Source: Atrichornis clamosus (Eukaryota; Chordata; Aves; Passeriformes; Menuridae). Taken from it: a stretch of DNA of 64,000 bases. Position 1 is the stretch's first letter. Each line of letters opens with the position of its first letter. The stretch covers positions 1 to 64,000 of the forward strand of contig WBMZ01010870.1 of NCBI GenBank assembly GCA_013400975.1. Reading direction: 5' to 3'. The notes below the pieces were generated by a model, which saw only the letters and a list, made by a program, of their open reading frames with translations, searched no databases and was not told where the DNA came from. The position numbers and the translations under genes are program-made. This document shows, piece after piece, positions 39,101 to 51,100 of the stretch.

Positions 39101-42100
39101 CTCTGGTAACGAGGCCCATTTGTAGCAGTCTCTGCCCAGAGCTCCTCAGTTGTTTGCCTGGTGTAAGACCAGTTCTGCTATGGCTGTGGATGAGACCGAA
39201 TAGACCAGGGCAGTTTAATTTCTGCTGCTGTCGTTGGACACACACAGGGAGTGCTGGTGAGGCAGAAGTGGTGTCTGGAGAGCCTGTCGTGAGGGGCTTT
39301 AGCCAGTGACACGTCCGGCTCCAGAGGTGCAGCTGTCCTGCCATGGGCTGGGCTGGGAGAGCACATGGGAACCTGGGAGTGAAGATTTCCTCATCACTCA
39401 CCAAACATTCACCTGCCAAGGGACAGGAGGACCAGCTCATAGCCTGGGGCACCTTGTTAGGAGACTGCCAGTCCCAGGGCAGCCCAAGCATGGGATGCTG
39501 CTGGGATTGGGAACAGGACCCTCTAAGTCAATGCTTCTGCACCAGGTGCAGGTGCTCTCGGTGTGTGTCCAATAGCCTGGTCCTCTGGGCATCACTTAGA
39601 TGAATTAAGGTTTGAGATATAATGTTTTTTTAAAAGAGAAGTTGAATCTATTTATCCACTGCAGGGAGCTCCTTCCTACAGAATGCTTTCTGCAGTCCTG
39701 AACAAACTGAGCCTTGTCATTGAGATATCGGCAAATTTGGGGAGATTTATAAAGTCATGGTGCTTTCAGATGTCCTTCCAAGGAGCATTATAGCAGTTAC
39801 TCTGTTGTATTTATGAAAGGAATCTGTGGTTAGCAATATCTCCTATTAAAATTGGGCTCTAGGCTTGGATACGTAGAGTCTCTAGGTGGGTTTTCATTTT
39901 TTAGAATTAAACAGAACAAACAGAATTTTGTTTCAATCTCCACACACAAGGGATGTTACCTTCCTTAGCAGCTGGGGAAGGTGCTTGGGTGATTTTCCAA
40001 GTGCAGGGCATCCTGGATTAAGCACACAGCACCAGTCTGGGTACCTGTAAAGCCTCACTGGCCTCTTGCTGGAGGACACTCAGTAAACTTCATGGCTTTG
40101 TGTGGGATTGGGTAAGGAAAGCACAGCCAGCACTGCCCCCAGCTGCCCTGACCCACTCCGCTCCCTACAACCAGCAGGACACAGGGGTAACTCGGGACAG
40201 GGGCCACGATGGCTGGAGGGGAGCCCTGCCAGGGATTCGGGAGAGGGGAGTGCACGTGGTCCCCTCTCCTGAGGAACAATCGTCCCTGGCACCACCGGGC
40301 TTTAGCACCTGCCCCGTGTGCAGCTGCAGCCCGTGCTCCACCTCCCTGGGCCCTTCCTCTGTCTCGCACGCAGGCAGGGCTCCCCCAACAGCTGGGTCCT
40401 TGTCCCCTGGCTCTGCTGGGGCTGCCAAGCCAGCTCCCTGCTCCAGCCTTTCACTGACTGCTGGACGTGGTGCACTGCAGCCCTGGCTCTTCCCTGCTGG
40501 AGTCGTGCAGGATGTGCACGGCAGCTCCCTTCAGCCGGGGTACAATTCCCTTTTCTTGAGCCCTGCCCATGAATGTGGCTCTGTCTCGTGTGCCTCGCCA
40601 GCAGCTTCTGCACAGCCTGACACTGGATGGATCTCCTTGTTCAGTGCCTTATCACTGATGCAGTCTTTTCCTCCTATGGAAAGGGAGAATGAAATTGCCT
40701 AAATTAAGCAATTGTAGTAGCCTTGAAAGATAAAGCTTCCTTTCTACTTGGGGCTGTTTTTGTGGCAAGACTGCCATGGTTGTGTTTGTGTGCTGTGTTT
40801 ACTGGCATAGGAAAGAATGTGTGATTAGGATTTTATGGCATTTACAGCTCGCTGTTTTTCCCATGAGCTGCTCAAATGAATCACTCTTGGATTTTTAGCA
40901 CCTTCTTCCCGCTGCAGTGTGGGCTTGGGGACAGTCAGAGAGAAAATACTGCCTTGAGCATGAATTTAAAACTTGATGATCTTTGAGGCAGACTCTTGTC
41001 AGCACTGGTGCATCACCATCTCAGCAGGTCCAAGATCCAACCCTGTGGATGGTCTCTTGTCCCTTTGGGTTAGGAGGGAGCACAGCTGTGAAGAAGGAAA
41101 ACATGTGAGTCACGACCAGAGGGCTGTGGGAGCTGCAGTCTTCCCTCCTTGCAGCCAAGCCCAGCCCTCTGCTCATCAAAACATTTTGAGTTTAATTTGG
41201 GGAGGAGAAAAGCTTTCGGGTGCAGTGCTCCACCAGTGTCTCAGGTGGAACACGCCATTCTTTAATTAAAGCCTTCATTAAAGGGTGTTCTCTTGACAGA
41301 GAACATCCTTACTACTAATACTGATATTTTAGCACCCTGGTTTGTGACTTGCTATGACAAATGCTATAAATCATGAAGATAGCAGTGGAGGTAGGGTTGG
41401 GATTTTACCTGGCTGATTTTTTTCTTATTTGGTCGTCGTACGAGCTGGGATAATATGTGTGAAGTCTTTGGATCTCCAAATACCTGCAAATGAAGAACAG
41501 TGTTGAGAGAGTGGCATTGCCAGAGTGTTTCGTGCCCCTCAGTGTGTGTAACAAACCTTCCTGCAGTCACTGCAGCCAGGGGAAACTCTGAAAGGGCCAG
41601 TTCTGACATTGGGGCTCTCAGCAGATCTGAAACTCTGCTGTTTTCAAGCTTCAGGGTTGAAGCCCTGATGAAATTAATTGTAGGTTTCTGTAGCTTTTGC
41701 TTTTGTTAAAGTGCATGGAGGAGACATTTTGGGCATTACTGTGGTGTTAATCCTCCATGTTTCCCATGATTTCTCTAATCCCTGCATTGCCCTTGGCATT
41801 TACACAAGCCTGCTGTGAAACTTCTCTCCTCAGAAGTTTCATGAACAAGCCCAAAGAACTGTGCTGCTTGACAAGCAAGGCTTGAGGACTCACTCCCTGA
41901 CTCTTCTCATCGCCATTGTTTATGTGTATCAGGAACTTCTAAAGCTGCATAATTCCCCTTGAGACAATCAGCATTGTTGTTCTTCCCTCCTTTGTCCCGA
42001 AGTGTGCACAACAGGCCTTCAGCTGATCAAGGCTGCTTGGAGAGGGGACAATAAACCTTTGTGGCTTTGTTTTCCCTAAGACAATAATCCTGGCGCTCTG

Positions 42101-45100
42101 TTTGATAGTGAAGACACAGCACTTCAATCCCTGAAGTGTTCTGTTTTTTAACTCAGGTTTGTCAAGCAGCTGCACTGCTCCACGTTTTGAGGCCAAGGGA
42201 CTCATTGGTACCATGGGGTGTCCCCAGGCTAACACGTGGATCTTGGGAAGAGCTCCCATCTGGCAGCAGTACAATAACCAGATACTTCAGAGGTCTGGTT
42301 AAATGTTCCTGGAATATTTAGGGAAAGCAGCACAATTTTGTTAGTAGGTTTTGTGCTTAATTGGCAGAGCACGGTGCTTTCTTTGTCGAGGTCTCTTTGG
42401 TTGTACATCCATGAAAAATCATCTTGATCATCCGTTTCCTAATGAAACAAAGGAACTAGAAGATTATTGGGGAGTGTTAACTTGGGATTTAGCAGTTTAT
42501 CAAGGCACACAATATGCCACAATGCCTTAAGATAATGCCTATCATGGTCTTAAACTAAAGAGGCAGAATTCCCCACTTGTGGCCCTGGTACACTCTGTCA
42601 AAGTCTTCCCTGTGCTGCCTTACATTATAAAGGCAAGGGATGAGCTTTCCTATGGTAAACACCTGAAACCCCAGTGAAAGCCCAAGGTCTTCAGGCACTC
42701 AGGCTTAGTAAATTATGTAAAAATACTACTGCTAGGTGCATGTGGCATGGGGAAATGGATCAGAACAGGATGGTGATTTTTTTAAGGGTATTTCTGGGTA
42801 AACGCTCTGTGTTATTTTGTGTTTTCTCTAGATTTTCTCAAGCAGACCACGTATGAAGTTGAGGCGTTCTTAGAGGCCATTCAGTTCTTCCGTCAGGAGA
42901 AGGGCCACTATGGCACCTGGGAAATGATAACTGGCAATGAAAAAGAGGTAAAAGAAATATTCCTGAATTGTGGGGGTTTTTTTGGCTTTCGGTATGGCAG
43001 CTCTGAGGATAGCGAAGATTATAAATTCTCTTGGTAAAAAAATGCCATCTTGAAAAAGAAAATTTAGTAGATAGAAGTACCTGAGATTTTAAGATACTTC
43101 TTACTCATACAAATGATAATTCTTTTTTAATAAGAACTTCTGAAACAGAGTCTTGCATAGTAACAGTCACTCTTAAACACCAAAAATTTGTGTACTTCAG
43201 TTCTGCAGAAATGAGATGCTAAACTGGGTTGGGCCCATACTTGGCCACTTGGCTTTGGAGCACTTATGGTGGCTGAGGTAACCCCACAACCCCTGGCATC
43301 ACCCCACATGTTTTCTGGGGCATTATTTGGGGCCTGATTTATAATTTTTTTTTCCAAACACTGAGCACTCAGCAGCAAATGTTTACTTCAGTACCAGCTG
43401 CTGGGTGTTTTCCTTGATGAAATCTGGCTTCCCTTTGGGAAAACAGAAAAAAACCTGAAGGAGAGGGGTTTATTTTAAGAAACCGGAGTATTCTTTTAGA
43501 AGAAGCCTACCTCTGAAATGCTGAAAAATGTGGAAAAATAAAAAAATTTATAAACAGTGTCTTTCCCACTGCCATCACGTCAGGGATTGAAGTTTCCTGC
43601 TAACATCTGATAATAAATTCTTTACTTTAAAGAGTTCCATCCATCCAGTGGAATGAGTGAGAGTTTTTCTCTGCTCCCCTCCTCCCTCAAGTTATGGAGC
43701 TATTATGGTGCTAGTTTCATTTCATGTTTTATTTTTCCTATTGCTTGCCAACAACTTACTCATAACCCATATACCTCAAGAGAGCTGTAATCAGAAGACA
43801 TCCAGCCTAGTTCCACTATTATCTTCTTAGTAATAATTCATTCTGTAAGTATAGTGTGTTCTCATGCCTGCTTGGACCAAATATAATAATTATTTTAGGC
43901 AAATATCCAAGCTAAGTGAGTGGTTTGGAGCAAGCAGGCTGCAATTTGTTGCTGTAAAAATCCCTGCAGAATGCCGAGGAATAGATTTGCTGCTGACATG
44001 GATTTGTAGTGGCACACAGTGCAAGTGTTCAGTGTGCCTGGCACTGCCCCATGGCTGGAGTGGAAGCACGGGCCCAGGCATCCGAGTGGAGATCCACCAA
44101 TTCCCTAAAAACCTGCCCAGGGAACTCGAGATTCTTCACAATATAAAACCGTGGAATCACAGAATATCCTGAGCTGGAAGGGGCCCACCAGGGCCATCCA
44201 GTGCAGCTCCCAGCCCTGCACAGACACTCCAACAATCCCACCCTGTGCCTCCCTGGGAGCGTTGTCCAACGGCTCCTGGAGCTCTGGCAGCCTTGGGGCC
44301 GTGCCCATTCCCTGGGGAGCCTGTTCAGAGCCCAGCACCCTCTGGGGAAAGAAGAACCTTTTCCTGATATCCGGCCTGACCCTGCCCTGGCACAGCTTCA
44401 TGCCATTCCCTTGGCTCCTCAGTATATTTGATCTGTTGTCACATTTATTATTTGTGACAGTTTGGGTTGTTCATGAGATCTTTTTTAAATGAGCTATTAG
44501 TTTAGGACCTGAATTAGTGAACTGGTTTTGACAGATACTTGAGTCAGCAGAGCTGAATCTGGAGTGCTGCTGTGGCATAATCTGTAAGTGCTTAAGTTAA
44601 ATGAAGCTCCAATGAATGTGTATTGCATATTCAAGGTATATTAAAGTAGGGCATTGTGTGTTGTGTTTCTGTAGGGGCTGTTCATGCTCTATTTTGCCCT
44701 GGCATGCAGACAGAGCCCTTCTTCACTTGTGCTGCTCAAGTTCCTGCCGTTTCCCTCTCCTGGTGTTGGTGCACACCTCAGATCCCATCTGGCAGCTGTA
44801 GTACATGAGCTTCAGTGTCAGGAAGCACGAATAAAAAAGCACTGGCATGGTGAGAAATAAAAGTTGAGGAGTGTTTTTGCCCTCAGCATTGGCTCAGCCA
44901 GCAGCTAGGTACATCAGGGATATGATCCTGAGTGTGGAGCGTGCTGGGCTGTTGTTGGTGCAGCTTTCTCAGGCCAGAGACAGTGTCTATAAATAAAAAC
45001 ATGGAGAGGAAAGCCTGCACTCCCAAAATCAGAGGTACATTAAGGCTTGCATATTTATTGGGTGCCTTTGAGTGGGATGGGCGAGGAAGAAGTTGCAGTT

Positions 45101-48100
45101 CAGGTCTAGGCAGAGGAAGTGCAAAGCCTCCAGTGGGTAATTCCTGGGATAGCTAAGGCACTGTGTGTGTGACGTTGCCTGCACACATCACTCTGTGATG
45201 CAGTGCTCAGTTTTCAGGTGAAGAACAGTGTGTGAACATGCCACTTTAATCTTCTGACCATACAGATCCTGAGCAACCTAGTGATGGAGGAGCTCCTGCC
45301 TAACCTTCAGACAATGATCCTGCCTAAAATGAAGGGAAAGAGGAATGACAGGAAGCGGGCCTGGTTTGGTGTAAGTACTGACACTTCAGAGTAGCTGTTC
45401 CTTGTGGCAGCTCTCTGTGGGTGCTGATTCTGATCTGTGCCTCTCCATTTGATTTGGGTTTAGATCGTAGAGGAAACCTATGGCTTAGTCCAGCAGCAGG
45501 TGGCAGAAGGATTAAGTACCTTGAAAGAAGAATGTAGAGAATTTGCAAAAACTCTTGAAGGAACCATTCGTTCAGACATGGATCAGATTCTGAACTCCAA
45601 GAACTTCTTAGCTGGAAAAATCAAAGGTTAGTGGAGGCACCGCTGTGCTTTGGAGCAATTCTTTAGTGTTTCCCATTGCTCAGATTACCAGATGTAATTG
45701 TTTTGAAATCCTCCTGTGTTTTGAAAAATCCGACTGGAGACACGGATTTTTGGAAAACAAATGCTGTGAGCCTCTGCTGCTTTTGATGGGAACTGATACC
45801 TGTGGCCTCTGTCTGTGAAAATACCAGGTCTTCTCAAATAGGAGCTGACAGGTTTTGAGTGGCCTGGTTAGAGTTGTTCATTCTGCTTTCATTTTCACTT
45901 GCACAGCCTTAGGTAGTGAAGATACAAGGTCACATGAGCATAATTAAAAGTGGAGTAGTGGTTTTGACCTGATTTCTAGGAATGTACCACAAAACCAGGT
46001 TCTGGTTATGTGACAAGTGCATAGGCTACCAAGGATTGTTTAAGCCAAAGGGCTTCTTAGGTGGATTTGAATTAATGGGAAGTAATCATAATTTTGTTAT
46101 GAATATAAAAAGGAATGTAAAGAGCAGGCAAGATGTTACTGGTGTTGCTTAAGCTAGAAAATAAATAAATAAATACCTGCTAATCATACTTAGAGCTGCC
46201 CTTTCCTCCACCCTCAAAGTGTCCCCAGTTGCCAGTGCTTGCTTAGGTGAGGCTTAGCACAAGAGGTTTCATTGTCACTCACAAAGCTGTGAGCTCCTTT
46301 CATCACCCTCATCACCTTTGTGCGGGTGTGGCTCCAGGGAAAAATACGGAATCATTTAATTCACTGTAAAGTAGATCAGTTCCAATTACTTTTTTCACTC
46401 TGTCTCTAAATGCAACCGTTGTCCTGTGTGACCCTCCAGCCACTGTTGCTGAGCCTGCCCAGAAGTGCTGCACAGAAAATATCCAGCCCTTTCTCACGTC
46501 CATCCTAGAGGAGCTCATGGGCCCGGTGAGCTCCGGATTCATGGAAGTGCGCTCGCTTTTTGATAAAGAAGTTAATGAAATCATCCAGGACTTCCAGAAG
46601 ACCAATGATATGACGAGGCTGAAGGAGGTAAGACAAAATCTATCTGGAGCCTTTATATTATTAGCACAAGGACCTCTGGCAGAGCCTGGCTGGCAGCAGG
46701 ACTTGGGAAACCAGGTGGAAGCACGTGAGCACTTGGTTTTGTCCTTTAGAGTCTTGTGGTATTTGTGCAACTGGAGTGTCGATACCAGAATTTGGGTTAA
46801 GGCCAAATTGTTACATTCTCTGTTAAAAATTCACCTCTGGTTGCTGTCTCTCAAAACCTGTTGTTCCTGTGTGGGAATGCAGAACGTGGATCAGCTCATG
46901 AACCTGCCCTCCAACTCGGTGAAAATGGAGCCCTGCTATCTGAAAGTGAACCTCCTGCAGGAGCTGCTTCAGGACCTCAAGAGTCGCTTCAAGGTCTATC
47001 ACATCGATTTTGTGATTCAGAGGACACAGAACTTCATGCAAGAGGTACTGTAAGATCCAGTTTTTCCTCCTGGGAGAGCAGGTTAGGTTTGTCCTGCTAA
47101 TCTGCTTCTAAGTGATCTTGATCAAAGCTGTGAAGGAGCCCCAGAGTGCCTCTCAGTCAAAGTACAGATAACAAATCCTGAGAAGATCAGCAAGGAGCTG
47201 CTTGGCACTTGTATTTGTGAGGCTGCGTGTGTGTGAGTCGTTCAGCAAGGCATGAGAATTTGGGGTGGATCATCTCTTCCCCTGAACTTTCACATTCTGG
47301 ATTCCCAGAGTCTCAGCACCTGAGAAAGTTGTGTGTGTAACCAATGGAGTGGCTAAAATTTACCTGACTGCCATTCTCAAGGCTGGATTTTTCAGGAAGA
47401 GTCTCAAGTGTGTTTTACCAAAATGGAATGTCTCCTCCTTGGCAGCTGATCTTTCATTAGCAGAAAGTAAAGCAATTAGTGTTAGAAACTTGGAGACAGA
47501 TGTCTCAGGAGGTAGGTGCTTTATCCAGCTTCACTTTTCAGGGGGCTGGTGGTGGTGATGAAATCATTCCAGATAAAAACTGAACTCCACCTCTTTTTCC
47601 CCTCTTGTGTGTATTGGTAAAGGCTGTAATTCTGCTTTGCCTTGATTCCTCCTGGATGCCTGGCCAGAAATCTCTTAGGAGCTGGCTAGCAGACTGGTTT
47701 CAATTGCCTGATCACAAGGCACATTTGGCCTGGTAGCTCTAAATTGAATCCTGTGATTTTAATCTGTATTTGGAAAACTTAATCATCCAGTCAGTAATCT
47801 TGTGAAATGGAGCTGGTCCAGATCAATGGAGTGGGAATTATGAATATGGAAAACGAGTGTCTAGCACAGTGCTGGGATAGGGTTTTCCTAAAAGCAGCTC
47901 TTCTAAGTACAGCCAGGACTAGCAGCCAACAAATTATTCAGAAATAAAATTCTGATTTCATGTCTGGGTCTTTTAGGGGGGACCATTCCAAAATGCTGCC
48001 AAATAAAGTGTTTTTCAGTCAGTGAAGACCATGAGTCAGGACAAAGAAGCAGACAGAAAATAAACCCCATATAAACCAAGAGGTTTATGTTCTGAATTCT

Positions 48101-51100
48101 GAATGGTTTTTTTTCTGAACAGAACATGAGTCAAAATTAACAAGAAATAAGTTAAATTATAGCACGAGTTGTTCTAAAAATGCGTCTTTCTCTTTAAAAT
48201 GCTGGTATTTTCCTCATAAAAATAGTGTGTCGTTTCCCTTCGTGTCCATGGACGTTTATTTTATAAACAAGTAAAATCAGACATGGCTATGCTCATGCAG
48301 TATTTGGCTAAAGTAACTCGGGTGGAGGCTGGAGCAGGATTCCTTGTCTTGGAAGCTTGGCATCCTCTAGTGGCCAATTTCAGGAAATTTGGGAGCACGG
48401 TGCTCAGCTGGCTGAAGGAATGGGCCCCCCTGTGCATCTCCCTGTACTTCTCCAATAAGAAAACGTCAATGAATGGGAGCAGCTAAAAAACAAGGCAAAA
48501 CTTCATTAAATAGACCCAATTAATGCTTGCAGAACTGTTTGTCTGAAATGTTTTCAGAGTAGGGGTGTAAGATTTTTAATGAATCTCTGGATAAGATGAA
48601 AATATGTAAATAGCACCTTAACATAATTATGTGAGAAATTATTGCACTCTCTGCGATTTTTGCTGATTATTATTTGTATTATAATGAAAGCTACTGAAAA
48701 TTATCTGCAGTATTCTTAAATATTATTCATTAATGATTAATGGTAGGAGTCAATGAGAGTCTTCTTATTAGGGATAATGAGTTTTGACTGTGGTCTTTAT
48801 ATTTAGATAATCAATTCTTACCATCAGTTTGGGTGGTGACATGAGATCAAATCTATACAAGAAAGCTGTGGCAGGATGATAATGGTACTAAGGCTTTCAT
48901 TTTCTTTATTTATTGCAGCACGTTGCTCTTCAAAGCACCTTCTCAGAAACACAGTTTAACAGTTACATTTATCATGTTTGCAGGAATTTGATGATTGTGG
49001 TCTCTAACAGATTTTTTTAATGATTATTTTTAGCTGATGGAAAATGCAGTTTATACTTTTGAGCAGTTGTTCTCTCCAAGCTGTCAGGCAGACTCGGCCA
49101 AAGTTGCAACCACCATTGAAAAAGTCAAGCTGAGAGTGCTGAAGGTAAATGTCACTTAGCACATTTGCACAGAAAGAACTCAGGACTGCCTTTTTGGAAA
49201 CAGAGAATATATTTTATATGAATGTATCTCAGTGTTTAAAAGAAGGTATCTCTTAACCGTCCAGCTGAAAGTACTGATTCGGTGGCATGTAGCAAAGCTG
49301 CTCATTTGGGAGGTAAAACCTAGTTCTGGGCAGACTCTTACAAAAGTATTTGCATGTGCAGTCCCTTTAATTGCAATTAAATCAGATTATTATGATGCTA
49401 TGGATCTGGATAAATAATTTTTAATTAACTTTATAATTAGCCAGCGCCTAGGATTCATTACTCTCAGAAAAGTCAGTGCTGAAACACCTGGGGAGGGCAA
49501 TGGGGGGCTGTTTCTAGCCTAAGTGTCAAAAGAAGGGAAAGAGATCCTAGAAAACTAGACTTTAAAGTAGCTTTGTAAAAGCTGGAATAACCTGCATGGC
49601 CATTCAACCCCTGAGTGCACCTGTGATGCACCAGTTGCAGGATAACAAGAACCAGTTCCTTGTGTGAGTGATTCATAACCCCAGGCACGTTTGGGCTTGT
49701 TTCTCTTCGGTGTGTTTTGACAGCAATATGACTATGACAGCAGCACTATCCGGAAGAAGATATTCCAAGAGGCACTGGTGCAGATCACCTTGCCCACAAT
49801 GCAGAAGACACTGGCTTCAACATGCAAACCAGTAGGTTTCTGTGATTAAAAACCCCAAAAACCAATAACAAAAGGCAGGGCAGGAATAATACCTTGGCAG
49901 TAAGTCCTTAACCCTGTGAAGCTGTTTTCCTGCCTCAGCCAAATGGTGCTTAGATTTGCCAGTTCATGGACTGGGTGGGTGGGGAGCCTAAGGAACATTT
50001 CAGGGAACAGGGGAACTGTATATACACCTTGCTTTCTCAAAGGTAGTTGCAGTCCTTTGCCTGTCGTGGTTCATTTCTTCCCTAGTGATCTGAAGTCCCT
50101 CAAAGTGGGTTCCTCTGGACAGTCGATGCAGGGGATGAGCTGGTCCATGTGTAATTCCAGCAGCACCCCCAGGACCATTCCCAGCCTCTGCTTAACTCCT
50201 TCAGCACCCAAGGCCCACTTGGGTGGCAGAGGCAGCAAGAGACAGCCGTGCCCTTGCTCTCAGTGGTGTTCAATGGAAGTGTTGCACAAGAGTCAGGAAA
50301 TAATCACAGAGAGACCATCTCTGTTGCCCTTAATCATAGAGGGCAGGTTGGCAGTCAGCAAACACCAGTTTGGTGGAGGTGTTGGATGTTATCTGTGTGG
50401 CTGCAGCAGGGGCTGGTTGGAATGCTGTTCACCTTGGCTCAGAATGAAATCTGAACCCTCTAAAAGCCCCTGGGCACCCTCTTGCATTGTCCTGTGCCTG
50501 CTGAAAAGGGAACTGCCCTCAGCCCTCCTGGCCTTCTGCCCTTCTGTCTCCATGGGTGTTCATCTGCTCCCGTTGGCTGGGAGCTCTCACCCCAGTGTCC
50601 TGCTCTTGTTTATGCTCTTAGCTTGTTTCAGTTTCAAAAACAAGTGTAAAACCAAGTGTTTTGCCAAGTTATGCTTGCAAGTCCTTGACTGTGGATTGTT
50701 AAAAGAATGCATTTTAAATCTGGCTCTTTCTGTACGTCACTCTACCTCCCTTAGGATCCCCAAAGTAATAGTCTCTTACAGAGTGTCCAGTGCCTTCAAC
50801 ACAGGGTGTCTGTGCATGGGGACAGGCATTTCATCATCTAGAGTATGTGTGGAGACACCTCATGTCTCTGTCAGAGGACAGAAGAAGCAGTGGTGGTGCA
50901 AACTTCCACGGCCCTTTCTGTTCAGTTTCCCACAAGCCCTTTGTGTTTGTGCCCTGCAGAAAGGAGCAGCCAGCTCCAGAAGCAAAAGTGTGGCACAGCT
51001 GACAGGCCCAGCCAAGTCCTGACCTTTCACTTGAAAACTTCCAGGTGTTTTTATGTAGGTGTCTCTTCTAGAAGTGGGCAGAGGTCACTTAATTTACTTT

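Larger units (their letters stand above)
30179..42831 (+). other. NIBAN1: NIBAN1 intron 5 (12.7 kb)
   Basis: Contains the gap-interrupted minisatellite at 30161-30900, a second 40-bp minisatellite at 32121-32550, CR1 copies at 31150, 33150 and 36103, a possible CR1 scrap at 38789, and a GC-rich block at 40080-40640. The rest (33210-36100, 36450-40080, 40640-42830) is unique-looking sequence without recognisable coding potential. Confidence 0.9.

Noticed and set aside
40100..40702. 200-codon open frame in intron 5
   Set aside because: GC-rich block with several overlapping frames on both strands; low-complexity peptide and no splice or homology support.
46628..46860. In-frame extension of NIBAN1 exon 9
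   Set aside because: The strong GTAAGA donor and the precise match of exon 10 to human show that this is intron.
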